Part shown: positions 17,519 to 27,997 of the stretch, piece after piece | Layout of the letters: every line of letters begins with the position of its first letter | How positions within the stretch are numbered: position 1 is the first letter of the stretch | DNA from: Hyperoplus lanceolatus | Lineage: Eukaryota > Chordata > Actinopteri > Uranoscopiformes > Ammodytidae | DNA length: 64,000 bases | Assembly (NCBI GenBank): GCA_026929865.2 | Contig: CM049408.1 | Location: 17,470,001 to 17,534,000 of the forward strand | Reading direction: 5' to 3' | Program-made: the position numbers and the translations under genes | Notes under the pieces: generated by a model | Seen by the model: the letters and a program-made list of their open reading frames with translations, nothing else | What the model was told of the DNA's origin: nothing | Databases searched by the model: none

Positions 17519-19535
17519 CACTCCGTACCACACTAGACACACACACAGCCTTGGCAAACTCTGATGGGATTCAGAGCAAATTGCTCAACCCCTGGAAGAA
17601 AAGTAACTGAATAACATAAAAGGATGAAAGCGAATTGTTTCAGTTAGCCGACTATACCATTTTGCATGACTGTGTGACATGAGGAACGGTGTGCGCTCTC
17701 AAACATAGCCCTAGACTGCCCTACTTCTCCCAGTGCAATAATCCATTACCAGCAACATCCACGCCTTTTTTCGCCTGTTTTTCTGCATCCCAAAAGCTTT
17801 GACTTTGGACAGGCAGAGGTTAGAGGAAACCTGAAAACAACCTGAAAAAAAAGCCTTATCTCCCAACACATGAATGTTTGTTAAGGCTCCCCATTAAGTC
17901 TCCCCCCTGCATTTGCATATTAATTGCATTTTGGCTCTACTTGCCTCCTTTAAGGCTGCTGTTTATAGGTGCTTTATTTCTTTGAGAAGACACAGACGTC
18001 CGCGGGGAGCTCACCTGCAACGGAGGACAAGAATTGAATTCCGCAGCAAATTGCTTTAACTTGGAGTGTAATCGAATTTGCACCCACACACACCTTGACT
18101 CGAGGACCCGGAGGTCGCGCAAGCCTGCAGATATCCATGTACAGTACATTAAAAAGAATACACAAATCCATGCACACCGCGTACTTCAAATATGGAGAGA
18201 AAAGCCTTCTGAAATAACCAGAAGAGATGAACAAAGCTCTCTGGCTCCCCCAATAACGCTCACTTCTTACACATTGTTTTCGTCCCGTCCCTGATTATTT
18301 TTTCTTCTTTTCTCCTTGTGAATTGTGTTCACCGCTTAGACATCAGAGCGTGGTTTGGCAGATTTCTCAACAAATGTTTGAAAGGATGTGAAAGTTTTAA
18401 TGACTGGATTGAGTAGGGGATAAAGGGAACAGCTGGAGATTCTGTAATGTAGTGGCTATTCTTGTATAAGGAGAGGTACGCTCAAGCTGTCTCATTTTGA
18501 AAACTGCCGTCACAGTTTTATCCACACTTAAGAATAACAGGTGATTGAGCATTCTTTCGTCCCTACCTCCAAAACAACGTGACCATATGGGACTTTATTT
18601 GAATATCATGTACCGAACGGGCGCTCTATATGTGTGATATCACATTACGCAGAGTGGGGGCCTATTTATTCATTTCATGATAATAGTTTAATTTTGCACA
18701 TTATGACTCGCATGGAATTTCTTTCTTCCACAAGCTTGGTTTCAGTGATAGCATGACATTTAATAGAAGACACCCGACAGTGTGCTGTTATAAGTGAAAT
18801 AGTCATCATTCTGATTATTATTATCATATATATAGTATATTATAACAAAACTATTATCTTCCTTGTATATATACAGCCGAATTCCACCACAGGAGACTTG
18901 GTTTTATGGTAATGGTCCTTCATTCCACTGAAAATCTAACGATCTGCACTCAATCCATCGCAGTAACTCAGTTCCGGCGCATTGATTTCCTTTGTGTTCC
19001 AGATTGATCCGTGGCCTGTTGGAGCTCAATATGTCACAGCCTCCTTGCAAAAAAAAAGAAAGAAAAAGGGGGCCACAATACAAAACAGATGCGCGAACAT
19101 GTACTAGAATACATCAGTTTGGAATAGAAATGATGAAACAGTGGATCGAATATCATGAAAAATACTCTACTCGATGCACATTTGGTCTGACTTACGCCTA
19201 CTTACACATATTCTAAAATTAATTACTACATCATGGAACACGCTAATGATCATTTCTTTAGATGTCACTGGATCTCCGTTAGGACTCTGGCCTCATCATT
19301 AATGGGCAGCTATGCCACTGGCCCCCTAATGCCTCGGCCCTCTCCGCTCTAGTGTGAATAATATACGTGAGCAGTTGCCTGGGAGAAAGGCACAGTCTCT
19401 CATTATGGCTTCCATTGCAGTGGACCACTCCACAGATCTCCCTAGCAGCATCATCTCCCTTCACCCATTGGACCACAGCCCCCTAAGGCAGATGCACACA
19501 CAAGCACGCATGCATTTGTAGTCCCACACACACAA

Positions 19536-19538
<3 letters not shown>
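17519..19538. other. Unique non-coding DNA
   Basis: No gene is supported. Mixed composition; 18640-18870 is AT-rich with a TATATATA patch near 18826-18836. The octamer-like motif at 17911 is listed separately. Confidence 0.5.
17911..17929. promoter_or_regulatory. Candidate POU/homeodomain composite site
   Basis: The sequence ATTTGCATATTAATTGCAT joins a perfect octamer (ATTTGCAT, reverse of ATGCAAAT) to a second TAATTGCAT half, with a TTAAT core between them. This arrangement suits POU-homeodomain dimers. A single motif of this kind also arises by chance, so this is only a candidate. Confidence 0.25.

Positions 19539-19627
<89 letters not shown>
19539..19627 (+). repeat. (CA)n microsatellite, 89 bp
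   Basis: Pure CA run preceded by the degenerate CACACACAAACG and a short CA-rich leader from about 19495. Confidence 0.97.
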
Positions 19628-19629
<2 letters not shown>

Positions 19630-20965
19630 TTCGACCCATAGTCTTTCCATTAGGCCATTTACTGTAGCCCCCTTATCTTAACATGGTTGTCTGACTTCTC
19701 TGTCTAGTCTGGGCTAATGCAGACTGGGCGCAGACCCCCACCCGCATGCACATGAGAGAGAGAGATCACTTTCCCAGTTTTGGTGCATTTTATCGATAAG
19801 AAAGAAACAAAGAATTGTACAGGGACCTTGCTGTGCAGTACATGGGATGCACACAAGCCCAGCAAGAGCATGCACGCCTCTGTGTGCATGTGTTCGACAC
19901 TGCTTTGAGGAGGTTTCTATGGGATATGTGTGTATAATGTGTTCTAAGGGGTTCGGTAGGCACGCGGTGGGACACATAGGGCTGCTCTCCCGCAGATGCA
20001 ATTAGGCTAAATGGGATTATGCCTATCACATTTCAGACAGGCCGGCCCCACGGCCACCTGGGGGAAAGGGTGATGAGTGGCGAGGAGGGATAGTGAAAGG
20101 GGAAAGGGGGTGGAGAGGATGCGGAGAGGGGAATGTGGTCTCTTAGAGACAGCATCCAGGGTAGTTGTTATGCAGGCGTTAGCATTCCACACTGATGCTA
20201 TGCTGAAGCTGAAAACATGTCTAGAATCTTCACGCTGTATTGAAAGGGCTTGCAACATTAAAAAGTATGAAACTTTGTTCATATCAGATGGTTCAACACC
20301 TTTTGTGACCTTGCATACAGTGGCGATATACGTTTGTCTTTGATGTAATGTACTATAGCGACCCCCCCTCTGGATCAGGCTAAATGTCACCATCAACAAA
20401 GAAAACAGAGGGAGGGGAGGATGACATTTTCACACAGGGTGATAGTGCCATAGATTCTCCCCATAGAAGAGGGACTCTATTGAACTGTGTGCACACAGGG
20501 TGAAGGAGAGGACATGGATGAAGAGGGGGGGGCCGCACGCTGTGCTCAGCCACTGATTTTGCACGATTGCTGCATTTCTGAAGGGCATAAAAGTGCTGCA
20601 TTCTTACAAATAGAAAACAGGATGTTTCTCTGTGTTTTAAGATCTCTTCATGAGTCTGTGTCCCAAATCATTCAAAACATTTTAATTATACAGTAGCAAT
20701 TTGGCCCCCACTCCCACTGAACGACTTACAAGTGTACTGAAATTAGCTTCACCACAAGGTGAGAATTCAGTAATACCTTACAGTTCTCAAATTAAATAAC
20801 AAGAGCAAGGAAAACAACTGCACACTTCTGTTTAGTTACATTGCTAGCTTGAATTACATGCCCTTTGGTTAGCTAGCTAGCTGTTAGTTAGCATCCCTAT
20901 CTTGTGGCCAACCCGGTATCACGCCGAGGCGTGAGATCCACACGCATGGACCGGCGGCTCTATTA
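19628..20965. other. Unique non-coding DNA
   Basis: No gene is supported. Near 20870-20895 there is a GCTAGCTAGCTGTTAGTTAGC cluster of TAGC tetramers. A G8 run lies near 20525. Confidence 0.5.
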
Positions 20966-21308
20966 CACGCCTTGCCTGACCAGGGTGTGTGAGTTACACG
21001 CGCACCTCCCGCCCGTCTAAATGAACGGAGGAATAGTCTAAATGAACGGAGGAATAGCACCAACAGGGGCCGACATGTTCTCCCAGGAATAGCACAACAT
21101 GTTCTCCCAGCATTTCAATACTATCTAGCTGCAGCCCCCTGGGTGGTTAGGGTTAGGGCAAGGGGACAGGGAGAGGTTAGAATATAGATAGAACATTGAC
21201 GGAACACCGCGGCGGCCATCTTGACTACGGGAGGTGCGCGACCGCAGCGGCCATCTTGACTACGGGAGGTGCGCGTGTAACTCATACGCCCTGGTCAGGC
21301 AAGCCGTG
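20966..21308. mobile_element. GC-rich inverted-repeat element, probable non-autonomous DNA transposon
   Basis: Arms at 20966-21011 and 21263-21308 are inverted copies; the 41 innermost positions (20971-21011 against 21263-21303) differ at only two. The 340-bp body is unusually CpG-rich for its neighbourhood. It contains two adjacent copies of a 21-bp unit (21016-21036 and 21037-21057), two copies of ACATGTTCTCCCAG near 21073 and 21098, two adjacent copies of a 35-bp unit (21206-21240 and 21241-21275, one mismatch), and a telomere-like GGTTAGGGTTAGGG at about 21145. I could not define a target-site duplication, so class is unknown. Confidence 0.6.
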
Positions 21309-21387
21309 GCTGGTACGGACCAAATCTTGAAATCTCAAAGGTGTATCTGTAGAGATTCTTGGGTGCACCTCATTTTATAAATTTGTA

Positions 21388-21449
21388 TTTAGGTGTAATT
21401 TTTCAGATTCATCGTGTAAACTCGATGAATCTGAAAAATTACACCTAAA
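21388..21449. repeat. Perfect hairpin, 27-bp arms and 8-nt loop
   Basis: Arm 21388-21414 (beginning TTTAGGTGTAATTTTTCAG) is the exact reverse complement of 21423-21449, around the loop TGTAAACT. There is no mismatch in 27 pairs. It lies 80 bp from the inverted-repeat element at 20966-21308 and is followed by a T-rich run. It could be a tiny MITE or a recent palindromic duplication; a small-RNA precursor is possible, but the perfect stem argues against a typical microRNA. Confidence 0.9.
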
Positions 21450-23664
21450 GACAATTTTTTTTTTTTTTAGAAATGAAAGATCAACAGAGTGGACTAAGGT
21501 GTCAACCGTATCAAAACTCCCACGCACACTGAACAATGAGACACTGGGGCCAATGGTGGACCTTCTCTCACCTATATGTACCTCTTTGGCAGGAGCAGAG
21601 CAGAGCAGTGCACAGTGCTCCCACGCTTCGCTCTCACATTAATCAAAAAGGGACGTGGTGGTTCCCAGCTCCACTCTTAGTCCCCTGGTGCCAGCTGTGT
21701 TTGGGACGGGCCCTGTTGGCCTGGCTGCCCCCTGATCACACACTGTCATTGTTCCTGCCTTAGCCTTGTAAACACCAAGCAGGCTACAGCTGATCAAATC
21801 CAGGGTCACATACATATGCCCAGACTGGGGATGCACACATGCACACATAGACCTGCACAAACGCATACATCAACATTCTAACTTTTACGCATGCAAATGA
21901 TCGTTCTCAGAGCCGAAAAGTTACACGTTTTAGTGTGTATCAGACCCAATTGTGTCTTGTTTATTTATTTCTTAATCAGAATTTAAATGAATCAATTAAA
22001 CTGTCACCGTATTGAAGCAGGGCAAACTAAGACGGAGACAAATTAATTATTATTTTCACCCTCTGTGCCAAAGTACATGCAGATCATGGAAACACAAACT
22101 GGGTTTCACATGCTGCTTCCCTCAGGGGATGGGGATGCTTCCCAGTGAAGCCCGTGTGAGTGTGAACAGCGCGTGTGTACATTTGTCATTGCGAGCAAAT
22201 AACTGTCTGGGTGCAACTGGACATCTCTTAATGATGAAGAATTAAACGTTCATGGTAGACCACTGAGAGAGACCACAATATGCTCCTGAACAGGGGAGGG
22301 GGACAGAGAACTGAGACTGGGGGGGAGGGAGCAAACTGGAGAGCTGTGATAGGATACGGCCCATTAATTATTGAATTTGCTGACGTTATGACAAATGGCG
22401 TTGTCCTAGCCCTCACCGGTGCCTGTGTGACTTTTACAAGGCCAGCTGGACAGAGTCTCAGCATTTCTACTGTTAAACCACATACGCAGGTTTAAAATCT
22501 CTGCTGTTTTTCTTAAAAAAAAATCAGGCGAATATATTTTCTCAGCAATATGGCAGAAGATAGATTAAGTAGCCTGGAGTAAAGTATCTCTAAGCTGGAG
22601 TCATTTCAAAACCGAAAAATCCTCCTTGAGAAACCTCAATGCAGGTTTTGCTGTTTTGGGAATGAGAGTAATTGAGTGAGGGTGCATGCAGCCGAGACAG
22701 TTAAGCGAGCCAGTGTGGGAGACAAGTCACACCTCTGCGTTGGGTGTTTTTGCGACGCGAGGGCCAGCAGAGAAAAGAAAGGCAACAGTGTGCCGTGTTT
22801 GCACTGTGTGGGACGGCCTCCCGCTCCTGACGTGCATGTGGTAACTGATGCCCCGAGGAGGCGCCCGCTATGAATTGTGGGCCAAAAACCCAGGGGGCTC
22901 CTGAGTGTATATAAACCTTGCACATTCTCACAACCATGCTGTGAACACAAAATACTGTACCTGAAACGGTAAATAATTCAATGCCTTCACTTGAAAAAAA
23001 ACTCCCAACTGCTGTCCACCTTGTGTTTTGGACTGGCTGTGTTTTTCTTTCCTTTTCACAATGTCCGTGTCTCTGCCTGCCTCCATTCTGTTGTGAACAA
23101 AGCACTATGGATGCATCATTTCATTGTTCATCTGTATCCGACTGCGCCTAACCTTCAAAACACCTCCAACACACCCAGAGAGAAAAGTGAGAAAAGGATG
23201 GTGTAAAAAAACAAAACGAGACAGAAAGAGAAAGAAAAAGCAGGTGTGCGATTGCTCTTGGAGAACACGCTGTACTCCGCTCTGAATACAAACGGGTCTT
23301 GTTTGGTTTGTCTAAAATAAGCACCATTACAGTTGTTAACCTTTTAATAGCAGCGATGCATCACCTGAAGAAAACAAGTACAAAACCACTGTTCATCTTT
23401 ATCACTACTTTTAATGTCTTGCAAAAAATTAGTCTCTGGAGTTGAATTGCGTGGGGCTAAAGTGATACTCATTACCAAACTACTAGGTACCACATGCTGA
23501 ATAATGACTCCTTTTATAGGAGACACTTAAGATTGACCAAACTGGAGCTAGAATAAAAGCACCATTTATGAGTGGAACGTATGGGTAGAAGTCACATGGT
23601 ATTCTCTGTGCTATTTGTCTCCTGCGGTGTTTGCCTGTCTACAGAATAGAGGGACTGTCTGTCT
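21450..23664. other. Unique non-coding DNA
   Basis: No gene is supported. The intervals 22080-22200 and 22640-22930 are GC-richer and open in several frames, but no domain or consistent splice-site pair was found. Confidence 0.5.
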
Positions 23665-23675
23665 GTGTGTGTGTG
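23665..23675 (+). repeat. Left remnant of a split (TG)n microsatellite
   Basis: The GTGTGTGTGTG directly before the hAT-type element is continuous in sequence type with the (TG)n array directly after it, so the element interrupts one array. Confidence 0.8.
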
Positions 23676-24337
23676 CAGTGTTGGGAAAGTTCTTTTTCTA
23701 CGTGAACTAGTTCAAAGTTCAGTTCACACTCTTTAAAATGAACTAGTTCAGTTCATAGTTCACAATTCAAAATTCTGGACTAAGTTCACAGTTCAAAAAT
23801 GAACTAGTTCATAGTTCTTTTTTTTCAATATGTTGCTGCAGGCTGCTATTTTTCTAAATAATTGCCACATACCATATAGAACCACAGACAGAAATTATTT
23901 CAATAACATTCAGTCCACACTAGAAGCCAGCTGCAATTTTTACCCCTACAGTATATTCTCAAAAACATGAGGAAAAAAGAGGTAGAACCTGAGGCTAGGT
24001 CCATGGTCTGAGTCATGGGTCTGAGTAAGCACTGCTGCATTCATTTGTTTTTGTTTTTTTCCCACGGTGTTTCGCATTTTGATGACGCAGCGGCGGTGCG
24101 ACGCTGTGGTGGCATGTGTTGCCAGATTGGGTGTTTTTCAGCTACATATTAAGGGCTGTTTACGATGTCTTTTAGCGGGGGTTTCTATGGAAATCTGGCA
24201 CTCGATGAACGATTGAACGACTGTAAGAGCGCCGTTCACAAACGCCAGAATGAGCGCGTTCGCAAAAACGTTCATGAGGCAGAAATACATACGTTCAGTT
24301 CACGTTAGCCCCCAATATGAACGCGTTCAGGCACAAC

Positions 24338-24341
<4 letters not shown>
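23676..24341. mobile_element. Non-autonomous hAT-type transposon, 666 bp
   Basis: The left end begins CAGTGTTGGGAAAG and the right end finishes GCACAACACTG, giving the inverted terminus CAGTGTTG. This fits the hAT terminal pattern (Y-A-R-N-G). The element is flanked by TGTGTGTG on both sides (23668-23675 and 24342-24349), consistent with an 8-bp duplication but not provable inside a TG repeat. The left 150 bp is a dense series of GAACTAGTTC and GTTCA motifs and the right end carries GAACG/CGTTC motifs, as expected of subterminal binding repeats. There is no transposase ORF, so it would depend on a transposase supplied elsewhere. Confidence 0.8.

Positions 24342-24385
<44 letters not shown>
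24342..24385 (+). repeat. (TG)n microsatellite, right part, 44 bp
   Basis: Pure TG run abutting the right end of the hAT-type element, with the left remnant at 23665-23675. Confidence 0.95.
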
Positions 24386-24389
<4 letters not shown>

Positions 24390-25467
24390 GGGAACCGGGG
24401 GTCTGCAAGGCCTTATTTCTTTTAGCTAGTTGCACCGTTGTTAATGGCTATCCCTGTAGATACAGCCTGCTGCCAGCTGCTGCTCTGGCCCTCTGGAAAA
24501 GAGGCTGGCAATTAGACCTTGCACTTAAAACAAGGTGAGTCAGGACCTTTTAATGGTGCACTATTTCGGCGCTCCCACACATGTGGCCGCTTTACTTTTT
24601 TTTCTTTTTCGCTGCGCCAGAGAACTCCAGCTATTGAGGCGTGGAGGTGACTACGTCCAAAAGAAGCGAGGTATAGTGGGTGGCTCGCTAATGGTGCAGA
24701 AGTGTTCTGCAGGAGCAGCTTTTTTTGTGTAACTGTACGTGATATGCACTTTCACCTCCGCCGCTGGAAGCCATTTGTTAATAGCGTTAATTTTTTTTTA
24801 TCAGCATCTCTAAACCGGCCGCTGATTTTTTACACCTGGTTCTTACTTGAAAAAAAGGTGTTATATTTAAAGCCTCTGCTTCGAAATGAATACCACAACG
24901 TATGTTCTGCTTGAATGTACAGTATTTACAATTTCTTAATTGGCTACAGGGCTACTGCAGCTGAATGATAGCTCTTTATTATATCTAGAGGGGGCTGAGG
25001 TAAACGTCTAATTCTGTCCTGCCTCTCATCTCAGACCTTGATAAGATGGAGGGGGAAAGGCTGCCTGTGTTTAGACCACTGCACCTTGTTCCCTTGGACC
25101 TTACCCAACTAACCTTGTGTCGATACAATGATGAGCATCAACCACTGAACATGCTCTCTCTCTCTCTCTCGCACTCACTAAAACACTCACACTCACTAAC
25201 ACGGAAAAACATACACAAACATACTCCACAACATGGGAAGGTTGCATGAACAAGAGCATGGAAAGAAATTATTTACTGTTGCACAAATAGAACAAGCGTA
25301 GGCTGAAATGAGAGGGCTAATATCCCTGCTATTTAATGCTGTGTTTCCAGAAAGAGACTTATCAGTGTAGAGCCTCACATATGTATGCCTAATTCTCATC
25401 TACCATTATTTTCCCCGTTTGGTATTTTAATGCGAGTGTGACTGCAAATATTTTCCGGAATATATTT
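24386..25467. other. Unique non-coding DNA
   Basis: No gene is supported. A short (CT)n lies at about 25156-25170. Otherwise the sequence is mixed with several T runs. Confidence 0.5.
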
Positions 25468-25475
25468 AAATACAG

Positions 25476-27989
25476 GGTAACACTTTACAATAAGGTACAC
25501 AAAAAAAGAGTAGTTACCCTTTTAAAAAGGTTAGTTACCCTTTTGAAAAGAGTAGTTACCCTTTTCAAAAAGAGTAGTTACCCTTTTTGAAAAGAGTAGT
25601 TACCCTTTTTGAAAAGAGTAGTTACCCTTTTGAAAAGGTTAGTTACACTTTTGAAAAGAGTAGTTACCCTTTTGAAAAGAGTAGTTACCCTTTTCAAAAA
25701 GAGTAGTTACCCTTTTTGAAAAGAGTAGTTACCCTTTTTGAAAAGAGTAGTTACCCTTTTTGAAAAGAGTAGTTACCCTTTTGAAAAGGTTAGTTACACT
25801 TTTGAAAAGAGTAGTTACCCTTTTGAAAAGAGTAGTTACCCTTTTCAAAAAGAGTAGTTACCCTTTTGAAAAGAGTAGTTACCCTTTTGAAAAGAGTAGT
25901 TACCCTTTTTGAAAAGAGTAGTTACCCTTTTGAAAAGGTTAGTTACACTTTTGAAAAGAGTAGTTACCCTTTTGAAAAGAGTAGTTACCCTTTTCAAAAA
26001 GAGTAGTTACCCTTTTGAAAAGAGTAGTTACCCTTTTTGAAAAGAGTAGTTACCCTTTTTGAAAAGAGTAGTTACCCTTTTGAAAAGGTTAGTTACACTT
26101 TTGAAAAGAGTAGTTACCCTTTTGAAAAGAGTAGTTACCCTTTTCAAAAAGAGTAGTTACCTTTTTTGAAAAGAGTAGTTACCCTTTTGAAAAGGTTAGT
26201 TACCCTTTTGAAAAGAGTAGTTACCCTTTTCAAAAAGAGTAGTTACCCTTTTTGAAAAGAGTAGTTACCCTTTTTGAAAAGAGTAGTTACCCTTTTGAAA
26301 AGGTTAGTTACACTTTTGAAAAGAGTAGTTACCCTTTTGAAAAGAGTAGTTACCCTTTTGAAAAGAGTAGTTACCCTTTTTGAAAAGAGTAGTTACCCTT
26401 TTTGAAAAGAGTAGTTACCCTTTTGAAAAGGTTAGTTACACTTTTGAAAAGAGTAGTTACCCTTTTGAAAAGAGTAGTTACCCTTTTCAAAAAGAGTAGT
26501 TACCCTTTTTGAAAAGAGTAGTTACCCTTTTTGAAAAGAGTAGTTACCCTTTTGAAAAGGTTAGTTACACTTTTGAAAAGAGTAGTTACCCTTTTGAAAA
26601 GAGTAGTTACCCTTTTCAAAAAGAGTAGTTACCCTTTTGAAAAGAGTAGTTACTCTTTGAAAAGAGTAGTTACCCTTTTCAAAAAGAGTAGTTACACTTT
26701 TGAAAAGAGTAGTTACCCTTTTGAAAAGAGTAGTTACCCTTTTGAAAAGAGTAGTTACCCTTTTGAAAAGAGTAGTTACCCTTTTCAAAAAGAGTAGTTA
26801 CCCTTTTGAAAAGAGTAGTTACCCTTTTCAAAAAGAGTAGTTACCCTTTTGAAAAGAGTAGTTACTCTTTTGAAAAGAGTAGTTACCCTTTTCAAAAAGA
26901 GTAGTTACACTTTTGAAAGAGTAGTTACCCTTTTGAAGAGTAGTTACCCTTTTCAAAAGAGTAGTTACCCTTTTTTAAAAGAGTAGTTACCCTTTTCAAA
27001 AAGAGTAACTACTCTTTTCAAAAGGGTAACTACTCTTTTTGAAAAGGGTAACTACTCTTTTCAAAAGGGTAACTACTCTTTTCAAAAGTGTAACTAACCT
27101 TTTCAAAAGGGTAACTACTCTTTTCAAAAAGGGTAACTACTCTTTTCAAAAAGGGTAACTACTCTTTTTGAAAAGGGTAACTACTCTTTTCAAAAGGGTA
27201 ACTACTCTTTTCAAAAGTGTAACTAACCTTTTCAAAAGTGTAACTAACCTTTTCAAAAGGGTAACTACTCTTTTCAAAAGGGTAACTACTCTTTTCAAAA
27301 AGGGTAACTACTCTTTTTGAAAAGGGTAACTACTCTTTTCAAAAGGGTAACTACTCTTTTCAAAAGTGTAACTACTCTTTTTGAAAAGGGTAACTACTCT
27401 TTTCAAAAGAGTAACTACTCTTTTCAAAAAGGGTAACTACTCTTTTTGAAAAGGGTAACTACTCTTTTCAAAAGGGTAACTACTCTTTTCAAAAGTGTAA
27501 CTAACCTTTTCAAAAGGGTAACTACTCTTTTCAAAAAGGGTAACTACTCTTTTCAAAAAGGGTAACTACTCTTTTCAAAAAGGGTAACTACTCTTTTTGA
27601 AAAGGGTAACTACTCTTTTCAAAAGGGTAACTACTCTTTTCAAAAGGGTAACTACTCTTTTCAAAAGTGTAACTAACCTTTTAAAAGGGTAACTACTCTT
27701 TTCAAAAAGGGTAACTACTCTTTTTGAAAAGGGTAACTACTCTTTTTGAAAAGGGTAACTACTCTTTTCAAAAGGGTAACTACTCTTTTCAAAAGTGTAA
27801 CTAACCTTTTCAAAAGGGTAACTACTCTTTTCAAAAAGGGTAACTACTCTTTTCAAAAAGGGTAACTACTCTTTTCAAAAAGGGTAACTACTCTTTTTGA
27901 AAAGGGTAACTACTCTTTTCAAAAGGGTAACTAACCTTTTTAAAAGGGTAACTACTCTTTTTTTGTGTACCTTATTGTAAAGTGTTACC
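25476..27989. mobile_element. Giant foldback transposable element built of a 21-22-bp tandem repeat
   Basis: The ends are inverted repeats: GGTAACACTTTACAATAAGG at 25476 and its complement ending at 27989, extending through GTACACAAAAAAAGAGTAG on both sides. The flanks are a perfect 8-bp direct duplication, AAATACAG, at 25468-25475 and 27990-27997. Between them nearly everything is a 21-22-bp unit, GAGTAGTTACCC plus a palindromic TTTTGAAAA or TTTTCAAAA spacer. From about 25510 to 27002 units run in one orientation; from 27003 to 27960 they run in the opposite one (GGGTAACTACTC). The arms of about 1.49 kb and 0.96 kb can therefore pair. Variant units (GGTTAGTTACAC) recur at 25637, 25788, 25937, 26087, 26302, 26430 and 26559, with a related GGTTAGTTACCC unit at 26194, giving spacings of 151, 149, 150, 107, 108, 128 and 129 bp. 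There is no ORF other than repeat translations. An 8-bp duplication suits hAT-like elements, but the GGTAA terminus does not match the usual hAT end. Confidence 0.9.
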
Positions 27990-27997
27990 AAATACAG

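Noticed and set aside
21145..21158. Telomere-like GGTTAGGGTTAGGG as an interstitial telomere
   Set aside because: Only about two units are present, inside a repeat element; that is too short to call a telomeric relic.
26531..26797. Open frames on both strands inside the foldback array, giving repetitive peptides
   Set aside because: They are pure translations of the 21-22-bp repeat, are open on both strands, and have no start context or domain.
25500..27960. CRISPR-like appearance of regularly spaced repeats
   Set aside because: The spacers are not unique, the units are contiguous and inverted halfway, and the DNA is eukaryotic.
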